Shown here: positions 37,487-48,092 of the stretch, piece by piece
How the letters are laid out: each line of letters opens with the position of its first letter
How positions within the stretch are numbered: position 1 is the first letter of the stretch
Assembly (NCBI GenBank): GCA_036346275.1
Contig: CM070727.1
Coordinates: 5,385,760 to 5,449,759 of the forward strand
Reading direction: 5' to 3'
DNA length: 64,000 nt
Source of the DNA: Otatea glauca
Lineage: Eukaryota; Streptophyta; Magnoliopsida; Poales; Poaceae
The notes under the pieces: model-generated
What the model saw: the letters and a program-made list of their open reading frames with translations, nothing else
The model's database searches: none
Told to the model about the DNA's origin: nothing
Position numbers and translations under genes: made by a program

Positions 37487-37550
37487 GGATCCGAGCTGCC
37501 TCCTCGCGACGCCCAGCTCCTCCTCCTCGCGAACGTAGCGCCGTAGCGGT
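37487..37550 (-). other. Probable 5' noncoding exon of PDH-E1beta with relic coding sequence
   Basis: The minus strand encodes LGVARRQLGSGP followed by a GT donor (CCC|GTGAGT at about 37487). By memory, the rice orthologue begins with a similar peptide (MLGAARRQLGSGP) spliced onto MLGQVLRR. Here the codon at the expected Met position is GAG, and no in-frame ATG lies upstream in this exon. The exon is therefore best read as 5' UTR, with translation starting in the next exon. Confidence 0.55.
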
Positions 37551-37740
37551 GAACGGGTGAGGGCTGGTGGTGCGGCGATGGATTTGCCGCTGGATTGGAG
37601 GCAGCGAGAGAGACGCGGCGGAGGGAGGAGACGCGGGCGCCGCCTTGGAACGGGAGAATTGGAGAGGCGAGGAGGGATTACCGGATCAATTAGTACGTAG
37701 AGAAGGAAAGCGTGGATACGTCTCTCCGCGAGATTTTTAG

Positions 37741-37995
37741 GCCCGTTGGAGGCTTAAGCCAAGTTTAGCTTTTGGAAAACCACTTTTAAATGGTTTTTAT
37801 ATAAATTAAAAGTCATATATAACTAATAAAAGTTAAAAGGTGAAAGTTAGGTTGGATTAAACTTGTTTTTACAGTTTATTGTTAAGAGAAATTAACTATT
37901 TATTAAATAGTCTTTTATAAAAAGTTATAATCGCTTTTTAGTTCATAAAACTAAAAATTAGCTTTTAAAAAAGATACAACTCCTCCGAACATACC
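37741..37995. mobile_element. Possible hAT-like MITE, about 255 bp
   Basis: The left end GCCCGTTGGAGG and the reverse-complemented right end GGTATGTTCGGAGG are similar. The flanks ATTTTTAG (37733-37740) and CTTATTAG (37996-38003) agree at 6 of 8 positions, fitting an aged 8-bp duplication. The interior is AT-rich with AAAAGTTAAAAG-type words common in grass MITEs. Family assignment is tentative. Confidence 0.45.
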
Positions 37996-38003
37996 CTTAT
38001 TAG

Positions 38004-39761
38004 TGTGCTTTTTGCAAGAACACCCCCGCTTAACGTGAGGTACTATATTTTTTAGTGATGTAGTGTATGCCCAGCCCAATCCAATTAAATTGAGTACTAG
38101 GCCTGGGCCGTTAAGAACGTGCCGGCGAAGATGGGCTGAGAAATCCGAACTACTCCAACGAACACCGTAATAAAGGCATACTAGGAATAATTGATTTGTT
38201 TGGGATCCCTTAAAAAATGATTTGTTTAGGATTTATACTTTGTAGGCTTGTAATGTAGCAAATAGTCCCCATAAGTGTTGTGAGAAATTTTCACTTTCTT
38301 TCGAATTTCGGAGAAATCCAAACCTAGGGTCAAGTGTTGAGTTGTAGAATTGCTAGCAACCTTAATTAAGGTCCATGACCTCATGCGAGTCCTTCACACG
38401 GCCCACCTACCCGTCATGCTTATCTAGAACGCTCTATCCTAAGCCATTCGTTCTACCCTCCATGACCGCTTTGTCCTCTCTCTCTCTCTCCCTTTTGCCT
38501 AGTATCGAGGTTGGAGTTCACAATCTATTGCATCCATGATCGCAGTCCGTGCGGATCTACTGGGGTTGAGTTTGGAGGAGGTGGCGGATGGTTGCTGCTA
38601 GCTAGGATCCGTTCATCCCTCCATCATCCAAGCTCCATTGCTTGTTGCCAATCTAAGGTCGCTACCTATCGTCATGACCGGAGCTCGCCAAATATGACCA
38701 CCAAGCTCGTGCTCAAGGAGCTCGTTAGCCACAGTCAAAACTCGTGTGGAGGACTCCTCTTCCAAGGTGCTTTAACCAAACACACCCTAACATAACGGTG
38801 CAACCCAACAATTCACAACCATAGATGATGCATAAATACTGTTTTTGTAATAGTAAGTTTTCCATTTTATCGTAACTAATATATTTACTACTGTTTTCCC
38901 CTGCCAAAAAAAAAGGTACAACATGAGTCCTAGCTTCCACACAAATTTAGATACACTACACAAGTTTGTTCAAGATCATTTTCCAAATGAGACAATGATG
39001 GATTTCAGTCACTAGCGTCTCTAATTCTCCATTGATTCCATGGTGTCCACGAGGAATCTGCGAAAATCGGTGCAGTAATTATTAAGCAAATGTTAGAACA
39101 TAAGTATACAAGTGAACTTGAGCTTTCCGAAATTTAATCTACATATCTTTCTGTCCGGTTTCTAATCTTTTTTGTTTGCCTACTTCCAAACGGCTCTCAT
39201 ATATTTAGCTGAGCCTAGGTACTCGTCAGGCTACTCAAGGGGCAACAAGCCAACAAAACTAACAACCCCTAGTGCGCCGGTCACCATATGGAGTTCAGAG
39301 TCCCGAGACTACTCAAGAGCAAATCACCATCTACTGAACTGTCACCACTGTTCTGACGTGATCCACAGTCTCCGCGATTCAAAGCAGAATCTTGGAGCAA
39401 GATTCACTCCGGCTATGGGCCAAGGAATTGTTTGTCACTAGCCCCATTCCTTCTGCTGATCAAGTTCTTCAGTCTCTCTCATTTTGCCTCTTGAAAGCTA
39501 GAAAGTTTCTCCTGCTTAGGCCACTAGTCCATCTAGCACTCATCTTGGAAACAAGGTGTTAAATGAGTATGAGTTACAGCTGTAATACTGAAACAGACCA
39601 ATATAGATGTGGATAGATATTCTGTGGATCTTTTTAGCACACTGTGGATAATTTGTAATGGTGGTGTTAAAGTTTGAATATACCTTTTATAATGGAGAGC
39701 TTATATTTCTCCCACCTTGGATTTGCCAAACATTGTATGATGGTGGTGCCTATGCTTGAAT
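38004..39761. other. No gene recognised
   Basis: Intergenic DNA. TGGGCC/AGCCCA-type motifs lie at 38073-38109 and an ATGGGCT at 38131. Short frames at 38511-38795 and 39172-39441 (+) lack recognisable domains. A sequence like a hAT/MITE end (ACCAAACACACCCTAA) occurs near 38776, but no partner was found. Confidence 0.45.
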
Positions 39762-39766
39762 GTATG

Positions 39767-40951
39767 TGTTGTATGTTCGGAAATATGACACAAGAGTGAG
39801 GGCGGACGCCGGCCGTCTTACGGGCCGCCAAAAGAGAGGGAGTAGACTCGAGGGTTTATACAAATTCGGGCGCTTAAGGAAGCACCATACTCTTATTGGT
39901 GTGTTCCCCAGGGGGTAGAGAGGGGTTTCCGGATCTAGGCTCCTGAGGGACACACCAGTTGTTAAGTTTTTATTCAATGAGAGCTCATATTATATGTGTG
40001 GGTTATAGTGGGGTTTTATATGCATCCAGTCTGTTACACAAAAGTACCATCCTACCCTTACTACAGTAGCTCAAGCGGGGCATCCTGGTCATTCTCACAA
40101 GGAGGTAGTGGATCCCACGTCATTGTCCCGTAGGGGTAGGCCTCTGACTGGGGCCCATAGGGGACTTCGGGACCACACTCGACGGTTAGTCCGAAGTGGC
40201 TCGAGAGTGCTCACCCATCTTCATAGGCGTATGGGGCGCCCTCTTGAACCAGGAGCCTTACCAAGTACCCTATGCCCAAGGGTCTTTGCCTTGCCAAGTG
40301 CCCCTGTGGCCACGGGGCTTTGGTGAGAGCCCTTAAGGGACTGAAGACCTCCCGGACGTCTTCTCTAGAGAACTCGCAGAGATACAAGGGAGCCTCCGTG
40401 GCGCGTCCGCTAGGGTTTGAAGGAGCCTCCCGTAGCACGCCCACAGGGGGGCAGGAGGGAGCCTCCGTGGCACACACGTGGGGGTTTGAGGGAGCCTCTC
40501 GTGGCACGCCCGCGAGGGTTTGAGGAAGCCTCCCGTGGCGCGCCCGCGGGTTGAGGGGGCCTTCGTGGCACGCCCGCGGGGGTAGGAGGAAGCCTCCCGT
40601 GGCACGCCCACAGGAGGGCAAGAGGGAGCCTCACGTGGCACGCCCGCGGGGGTTTGAGGGAGTCTCCGTGGCACACCAACAGGGGCAGGAGGGAGCCTCC
40701 TGTGGCGCGCCCGCGGGGGTTTGAGGAGGCCTCCGTGGCATGCCCACAGCCACAGGGACATGTCCATGGGGTGCGGGGAGAACTCCCACGGGGCATGCCC
40801 GGGGGTATGCCCACGGGCATGGGTGAACCCCTATGGGGTGCGCTCAGGGGACCCGTGGGGTACATTGGCGGGGCATGCCCTCTAGGAAGCCCATCGGATA
40901 TAAGGTGTCTCCTGTGACGTGTTGAGCAAAAAAATAGCCCTCTCCCCATCA
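39767..40951. mobile_element. Solo LTR, 1185 bp, with 5-bp target duplication
   Basis: The segment begins TGTTGTATGTTCGG and ends CTCTCCCCATCA, so it has the TG...CA ends of an LTR. It is flanked by the perfect 5-bp repeat GTATG at 39762-39766 and 40952-40956. Internal sequence such as TTATACAAATTCGGGCG resembles the LTRs of large grass gypsy elements. No internal retrotransposon domain is present, so it is a solo LTR left by unequal recombination. A minisatellite occupies 40388-40750. Confidence 0.8.
40388..40750. repeat. GC-rich minisatellite inside the solo LTR
   Basis: About eleven units of 31-36 bp, each built on GGAGCCTCCCGTGGCACGCC followed by a variable CGCGGGGGTTTGA or CACAGGGGGGCAGGA tail. 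The two tail types alternate in places, so a higher-order dimer is suggested. The long open frames on both strands here are products of this repeat and not genes. Confidence 0.9.
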
Positions 40952-41299
40952 GTATGTAACTTCACAAAATTGGGTAATGTGTTATTTAATTCAGGCGATC
41001 TGATCCCCAAAATAGTGTGATACTAATATATCACATATGGCCAACTTGATGCTATAATCTAGTGCTAAAGCTGGATTTAAATTTTGAGGTGTGAAATTCC
41101 ACTAAATGAATGTATTAGCATAATTCTGCATTGGCCTGACTAAGAATCATACAAGAAAAAAAGAAAATATTCTTTTTGTGCTTGTGGTCTACAACGACAG
41201 GTCAAACATAGGTAACTTCTTTTGGTACTAGGCAAAATAGCTGTAGTGATGTACTTATGTATGATTCTCCTTGCATGATGGAATCTAATTGTTACTGAA

Positions 41300-42210
41300 A
41301 CTAGATGCGAAATGGCTCGCGCGTTGCTACGAACGAAAAGAATCGTTGAGATAGGCAGAGATTTTAACAGAGAGAGGGAATTTATTTCAGGAATACCTCC
41401 GAAAAAATATCTCCTTGATTTTTTAAAAATACAAGGTTTTAAAAATACAGTAATCTAATTTTTTTTATGGTAGCTCAGGCATGCTCCTATGACCCTTCCC
41501 AAAAAAAATTAAAAAAATTTCAACTAAATCAGTAAAGTTACTTTAAATGCATTAGTATCACTATCATATTTTTTAAAATTGTATATGTTTGATCCTGATC
41601 TATTTTTTTTACAGTAGCGTAATCATGCTCTCAGGGCCCTTCTAAAAAAAATCAAGAATTTACAAATTTAGTAGCTCAATTAAATTGCTTTAAACACATT
41701 AGCAGCACTGTCAGTTTTTCTTAAAAATCGCATTAGTTTGATCATGACCTGAATTTTTTATGGTAGGTAGGCATGCTCTCAGGGCCCTTATGAAAATTTT
41801 TCAAGAATTTTAAATTTAGTAGCTTAGTTAAAGTAGTGAAGTTGCTTTAAATGTATTAGTAGCATTGTCAGATTTTCTAAAAATTGCATATGTTTGATCA
41901 TGATCTAAATATTTTATGGTAGGTTAGGCACCCTACGAAGACCCTCCTAAAAAAGTTTGAAAAAAATACAAAATGATTTAATAGCTCAACTAAATTAGCG
42001 AAGTTGATGCAAAGAAAAATAAAAAATCAGGGAAAAATCGCTTTGGATAGGATTTGAACTGTACTAGCTGAGCCAAGCGCCGTTTGTGAAATATTATGCG
42101 CAATAAAATTTTGAGGCTTTGCAGAAGTTTACTGTAGAAACTAGGAGCGACGTGGCAGCGTGAGCGGCCGGTTTTCGTACCTCTCCAACAGTAGATATAG
42201 ATATAGATAT
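41300..42210. mobile_element. Unclassified dispersed repeat with internal tandem units
   Basis: The left part (ACTAGATGCGAAATGGCTCG, then GTTGAGATAGGCAGAGATTT) and the right part (TGTAGAAACTAGGAGCGACG, then AGTAGATATAGATATAGATA) match the two ends of a shorter copy at 49189-49552. Between them, 41520-42000 is an AT-rich degenerate tandem array (period about 150 bp) containing TTTGATCATGATCTAAAT-type words. I see no coding capacity or inverted ends. It could be a non-autonomous DNA transposon of unknown class. Confidence 0.6.
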
Positions 42211-42636
42211 TGCCCGTCTCACTTCTACAGTTTCATCATGCCTAGTTTTGGTTCCTTATTGGTTGCAAAAATTTTACAGCTGGATTGCTTCCTGGTGATT
42301 ACAATTTAAAAGAGGCAAAGGAACATTGGATCAATCAAATCTAACTGATGCAGATTTGACAGCTGAATAGTAGCAACTGCTGCTCCTGCTTAATCCAGGT
42401 TCCCTTTCCTTGATAAATGTTTCAAGGGAAACTTAGAAGTTACAATCGATACAGATGTCACAGCTGCTTAATCATAGAGCTTTCTTAACCCGGACTTCTC
42501 ATCAACGTGGTGCTTAAATCCTCATATCATTATGGTACAAGGAGGAGTACAAGATAAGTAATGGAGCAAGAAGGAAGATTGGAAATTTCAGCATGCCTAG
42601 GCCTATCTTTGAGAGGCAGCTGGAGCGTCTTTGATG

Positions 42637-44035
42637 CTACTGGCTACTGCTGACTTCCTCTTGGTCTGAAATGTCTGTAACACAGCTTGAAGACGACGAC
42701 AGCAATGGCTGGTGCAGACGAGCATCTTCACGGTTCTGTGCTGTGCAGCGTACGATGGCGGCACGATTACCCAGTGTTTGGCTGTCGTTCTCCCCGGTTG
42801 GCCTTCTCGATCTGTTCTTCAGAAAAATCCGGCACACAGTCCATTCCCTGGCTGAGCCATGCAGTTCTGCAAGTCATTAGCAGTTTAGCACATCATAACC
42901 CAGCCACCATATGCAAGTTAATTTACAGCTGCAAAGCTGTAGCATCTGCAACGGCAACGGCAACGGCAACGATGGGGCTTACAAGATATGACAAAGGTTC
43001 AATAATTTTGGATGGAATATATGTAACAGTGAACTGTCCCGATCGATGTTGCAAAGAAGATTAAGTTACTTCCAAACGAGGCAAGGATTCTCCTATCTGC
43101 ATGATTGAGTGCTCTGCCGTGTAGTGTGTGAAAGGCAGGAAGCCGGAAACTTTTCATCAGCTTGTGCACTCATTTGGTACCCCTTTTTTAGACAGCACAC
43201 GTATAAGTATTTTAAAAAGAAATACATACATATTTGACGACAATTAAGCTGGGTTTGACGCAACCTGCTGATGACTGAAATTGACGTTTAACTTAACCTA
43301 CCTGTAATTAATTGTAAACAGTGGCATGTAGTAGTACTATTTACACTTGGACAAAGAACTGGAGAACTTAGAATTTCACAGTGGTGAGTGGTGACCACAA
43401 GAAGGCTGAGATGGATACGGTTTTCTTACATGGCTTGCGGTCTTCTTCTGCTCAGCCACGCCACCGGGCACGGCGGCGAGGCGGTACTCGTGCATGACCC
43501 AGCAGGTCCGCGACGACGGCTTCCCGAGGTGGAAGACGAGCGCCGTCTTGACGCCGACGAGCTGCTGCTCGCCGCCGCACCCGGAACGCTGCAGGAACAC
43601 GGGCTTCTCCTTCCCCTTTGCCTTCCAGTAGCCACTCCCCGCTCTCCTCCGGCGTCCACCACCGCCCTTCCGGCTCGCCGGCGCTTGCCGCAAGCTGAAG
43701 AAGTACTTCTCCCCCTCACTCGCACCTATATATAATAATCGAAGACGCAACGAAATTCAGAATCTTTAGTTAATCTCCATTTTTATCGAGCACGCATGGA
43801 TGCATGTCTTCGGACGCGCGCACGAACCAGGGAGGTCCCAGGGGTCGAGATTAGCGACGTCGTGGATGACGGGGATGACGGCGGCCGGCAGCGGGCGGGA
43901 GAGGGCCTTGCGCCGGAGGTACTGCACCACCAGCTCCTCGTCGGTGGGGTGGAAACGGAACCCCGGAGGCAGCTGCCTTAGCGCCGGCACTGCTTCTGCT
44001 CCGTGTCTCACTGCAGCAGCCACTGGCCTCTCCAT
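42637..44035 (-). CDS. NAC-domain transcription factor
   Basis: Exon 1 (44035-43828) holds NAC subdomain [21 protein letters not shown], and B, with [15 protein letters not shown]. Exon 2 (from 43725) holds C and [42 protein letters not shown] and CWVMHEYRL. Exon 3 (about 42866-42637) holds [15 protein letters not shown], and a Ser-rich, acidic tail ending [20 protein letters not shown] proteins bind CACG-type promoter sites as dimers in the nucleus. The exon 2-exon 3 join is not settled: the strongest donor, CAT|GTAAGA at 43430, is out of phase with exon 3. Subdomain D has CWVMHEY where DWVMHEY is usual, and GYWKAK where GYWKAT is usual. An alternative start lies nine codons upstream at 44062. 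It may be a divergent or decaying NAC. Confidence 0.75.
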
Positions 44036-44345
44036 TACAGCTACACTTTCACAAGGAAGCACCGTGCAGTGCAGCTAGTCAATTCTCGAGTGCACAGTAG
44101 CGCAGTGGCGGTGCAGTTTCAGCTGGTACTGCAAATGAAGCTGATTATAGCGATTAGGGAGACAGTACAGCAGCTCGAGGTTCACAGCTAATACTAATTT
44201 GTGAGTTCATCAGGATGGTAAATTAGCGGGCACTGCACTTGACAGGAAGGCCAAAGCAGCAGCTGATGTTGCTGCTTGGAATGTTCAGAGAGAGAGAGAG
44301 GGAGAGATGGGTTTGATGAGTGGAGTGGAGAAGAAAAGGTGGGGA

Positions 44346-44352
44346 ATTTATA
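44346..44352 (-). promoter_or_regulatory. TATA box of the NAC gene
   Basis: The minus strand reads CCTATAAATTCCCC. It lies about 310 nt upstream of the presumed start codon at 44035, leaving a 5' UTR of roughly 280 nt that contains a CT-repeat tract (44287-44305 on the plus strand as GA repeats). Confidence 0.55.
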
Positions 44353-45139
44353 GGATCCCTTGTGGCGTGGAGCAGACTCCATCCTGCTGCCTCTCCCCTT
44401 TCTGAAATAGTATGATTCCTTCTCCCATTTGACAAGATCCCATCTCAATCACCCTTAAAAATGTCTCCTAATTGATTTTTTTACATTTTCTATTTTTTTC
44501 AGTTACGAAATAAAAGTGTTTATAAGGTAGAGAAGGAAAACGAGAGTAGAAAATTCCAAGTACTACTTGAAAGAGATGTGATAATGTCATGTAAGCACTC
44601 TACTTGTCTCAGTGGCTTGCCATATATGAGTGTTATAGTAAAATATTGTGTCTTAGCTGCAAACTGAAACCCATTTGTTGCCATTCTTGCTTCAGATATT
44701 AGAAGGTTTATGCCGCTTATTGTTAGTCTAAATCCTATAGGAATGAGAATTTAAGGGCTTCTTTTGTCATACTGAAATACGGGATCGCGGAAAATTTTAA
44801 TTAGATACGCTGATTTTTCATGAGAAATTTCGGATTTGTCGATATTCTCTTTCGTGAGCGTTGGTTTTTTTTATCGAACAGGCAAGATCAATGTAAAGAT
44901 TGTTGCTACAGAAGCTCCATAGCGGGAAACACGGATCCCGGCCCGGGGAATCAGATTCAAGACTGATGTGGCCTTTGCAAGTGATTGCCAAAAAGATAAT
45001 AGGCAGATGTTTTGTTAGTGGTATCTTGCATGTTAATCAACAGCGTTGAGTGAGAGCTGAGTTTGATTATACCAAGCATGTGTTGTGCGTGTGTATGCGA
45101 TAAATGTGGATTGGAAGGAATCATTGGTGCCTTTTCTTG
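44353..45139. other. No gene recognised
   Basis: Upstream region of the NAC gene and intergenic DNA. No open frame, RNA gene or transposon end is convincing. Confidence 0.5.
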
Positions 45140-45144
45140 CTTCT

Positions 45145-45822
45145 CGTTGGCATCGAAAAATATAACAACGGATTGATCGGCTCAAATACACGCAAACACC
45201 GGGTTTAAGAGGTTCGAGACGTGCCAGTCGATTTGATCATGCAATCGGCAAGATAAATGAAAAATACGCTCAAAGCCGATCTAATGTGATAATTGGCAAG
45301 GATCTAAACAGCTATGCAAAGCTGATTAAATCAAAGATAACGATAAGTCTAAACAACCTGTTAGGACTGATTAGATAGTTAATAAAGGTAGATTTTTTAC
45401 GAAAAAAGGCAATGCGTAATAAGATCGGAGAAAAACATACCTGACGTAATCGGAGAAGATTAACAATCGGCGATACGCAACTTTATTGATCAACGACGAA
45501 TTACAAGATATCTAAATTACAATACTATTCCTAGTTGACGGGAAAAAGTAGATACGAGTTGTTTTGATTGATTGGATGTTCTTTCTGCTTGCCCTTGATC
45601 CCCTTTTCATAGTGCATAGTCCGATCATATCCTTTTTCAATGCGTTGCTAGCTGTGATCCGTGCCGGCCTTTATTCAGATAAAATTTCATCTTTGAATCA
45701 ACATCGGTCATAATTCTATCTTCAACTTAATTTTTCCTTTTTAACCGATATCGGTCGAAAATATCTATTTTTATCTTTAGCCTGACAAATTGATCATGGT
45801 TTGCCAAACTTGGGTGCTAACA
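45145..45822 (-). mobile_element. Solo LTR related to the gypsy LTR at 2454-3103
   Basis: The sequence aligns along its length with the LTR at 2454-3103: shared GTGCCAGTCGATTTGA near 45220, CAACTTTATTGATCAA near 45480, and the right end GGGTGCTAACA. No gag or pol sequence adjoins it. The flanks are CTTCT (45140-45144) and CTTTT (45823-45827), a 4-of-5 match, consistent with an aged 5-bp duplication. The left terminal TG has mutated to CG. It therefore looks like an old solo LTR of the same family, in the same orientation. Confidence 0.7.
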
Positions 45823-45827
45823 CTTTT

Positions 45828-47486
45828 ACTTTTCTAGCAACTCTCTTGAGCGTTGCTCCTGCCCCCTCCTTCCAAGCAATTAAGCTCACCAATGCCTGAA
45901 TATTAGGACCTCTCGGGTCCACACATGATCAGATATTTCAAGGATAATAGATTTTTGGGCATCAGCCTCTGATTTTCAAGTAGACATCCTCCAATGCTTA
46001 CAACTTCCTTTGGGCCTTTTCTGAAGAAATATAACTTTCTTTGCAATAAAAGAACTAGTTGTCTACTTCAATATTTCAATGGCCTTTTATTTAGATTGCT
46101 TCTTTTTCTCGTCCCAAATCATCAGCATCAGCAAAGTAAAAGCTACACGAAACGGGTGCGAATATATCACCGAGGCCCAATAGTTTTCGAGGTAAAGGAC
46201 TGCAAGCCACTTATAACAACTTTAGACAACAAAATAATGACGTCAACAAAGCATAGATCTCTCCCAAAGAAGATGGCGTCAAAGCATAGCTCATTGAGCA
46301 ACTTCGTGCAAGCAAGCCAAGCTAGAGGGTAACTTTGGTCTCCTTGTCACCATTGGCATGACAAATACAGGCTTGGATTGGAATAACTCCAACAAGAAAC
46401 TTGTGGACTTGCTTGCCTTGGCCCAATCAAATCAAGTGCCCTTTTGGTGAGCACAAGGGATCATTTTACCCAAGGGGGTAACTTGTTCAGTATTACTACC
46501 TCAACGGCTCAACCACGACAACCATGTGTTTTTCTGGCACAAATGTAACGATCCATACTCCATAGAGAGAGGAGCAGAGGAGGAGACATCTCGATGAGAA
46601 ACAGAAACTGCTATGCATCTATTCAGGCTTACACTTGAGAAATGGGGACAGAGTTAGGCCTAAGTCGGCTTCCCAAGCAACAGGTCCCCTTCAACTCTTG
46701 AAGCAAAGCACTACTATATGCAATAATGCAAATGTTGACAGAACCCCCACAAAAACACATGGTTGGGAATGGCATCAGGAGTCAGGTAATGCTGGACCAG
46801 AAATAGGAACCCAGAAAGAAAGCCACCAATTTCCAGCGCATTTTTTTCGTCGATTTGCTGTCGCTTGTCGACGTCGGCTCGACAGAGCCTGACCGAATTC
46901 CACGAGACATTGAGCATGTTCCGAGGGTGCCTTCAGGCCTAGCTAGTTGGATGGAGCAATGGATTAGGAGAACAAGTGCCTCACAAAGTCCAATCCAATC
47001 AACTCACCTGATGTCATGTCCCTTCCTTAAACAAACAGCAAGGGTACTTCAGAAATGGCTGCAGAGAACAAGCAAGAAAGCTATCAGCAGTAGGTAAAGA
47101 TCAATCATAGGAGGAGAGCTTAGCTAGACTGTCCTACATTTCCTCAAACACAAGCCATTACTACCAAATCCTTCTCGCGGTGATAACGTAGGAGCACAGA
47201 AACCGATCGATCGATGGATCATACGCTAATGTGAACAGTCGAGTTGTCACTCATTACTGAAAGCTAAAGACTAATTAATAAACTTCTTTCTTCAGATTGT
47301 GCCTCTGAATAATTGCTCGCCATTGCGCGTTCCTGTTGGGTTTGGGCTGCTTTCTCAGGTAGCGCCCCCCTCGGTGCCCCCTGTAGCAGATTGTCAATGC
47401 CTTTGGAGTGCGGGCGCCTCTGACCAGTGCGTGGTGAAAGCATGCCCATGAAATGAAGCAACTCTACGTTGTCGTCTTAATTAATA
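45828..47486. other. No gene recognised
   Basis: Open frames at 45994-46332, 46635-46892 and 46855-47097 (+) are short, overlapping and without recognisable domains. The codon composition is not coding-like. No RNA gene is seen. Confidence 0.45.
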
Positions 47487-47600
47487 CTCCCTCCGATTCC
47501 AAATATATATCATTCTAGCTTTCAAATTTTGTTTCTAAATACATATCATTTTACATTTTTTCTTTTTATGCTCTTCCCTTTTAGCTATTTTCAATGTTAT
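47487..47600. mobile_element. Stowaway-like MITE, one end only
   Basis: The segment begins CTCCCTCCGATTCCAAATAT right after a TA dinucleotide, the typical terminus of Stowaway/mariner MITEs in grasses. No matching inverted right end is found downstream, so the element is truncated. The right limit given is arbitrary. Confidence 0.5.
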
Positions 47601-48092
47601 TTATTACCATGGACTAGAATAAGGTGCATCTAAAGATATAGTAAAGGTAGGCCTCGGTGAAAATAAAAGAATATATAATGACATCTATTCACAAACAAAG
47701 AGACTAATAATAATCTTTACTGGTAAATTGTTGTGACGTGAAAGACCCCATCGAAGCAATAGAAAAACAGATTAGGTTGATGCCTTCTGCCCCAGATAAG
47801 CAACTAGGACCAGGGAACAGCCAATGATTCTCACATGCTTTCTCGCTTTTCACTAGACACTAGACCTGAGCATATTTTGGCCGGTTCAAGATAGACTCGG
47901 TTAGGACCAAGTCTATTCTCAATCAAGGTACATAAAACTTTTTTCTAAACTCGACCTAAATCCTGGCCTTTCTGAACCTAGTTTGAGTCCGACAGGCTCA
48001 ATTAACTGTGTGTTTGTAGGTTGGGCAAAGCTAGGTATTGGCTTGGCCGGCCTGATTAAATTAAAGTTGCATGTTTGTTCTTTCAGAGGTTA

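Noticed and set aside
37017..37538. 173-codon plus-strand frame
   Set aside because: Antisense to the first PDH-E1beta exons and intron. Composition is low-complexity Gln/Asn/Arg.
40388..40750. CRISPR-like regular repeat
   Set aside because: Units are contiguous with no unique spacers, and the genome is a plant nuclear one.
40410..40949. Long minus-strand open frame (179 codons) and overlapping frames
   Set aside because: They are produced by the GC-rich minisatellite in the solo LTR. The translations are repeats of RATGGSL-type words with no domain.
43388..43735. 115-codon plus-strand frame
   Set aside because: Exactly antisense to NAC exon 2, whose sense strand encodes conserved NAC motifs.
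44194..44448. 84-codon minus-strand frame upstream of the NAC gene
   Set aside because: It overlaps the TATA box and CT-rich leader. The translation is Ser/Leu low complexity.
45200..45240. GGTTCGAGAC as a tRNA T-loop
   Set aside because: No anticodon arm, D arm or acceptor stem can be built around it, and it lies inside the solo LTR.
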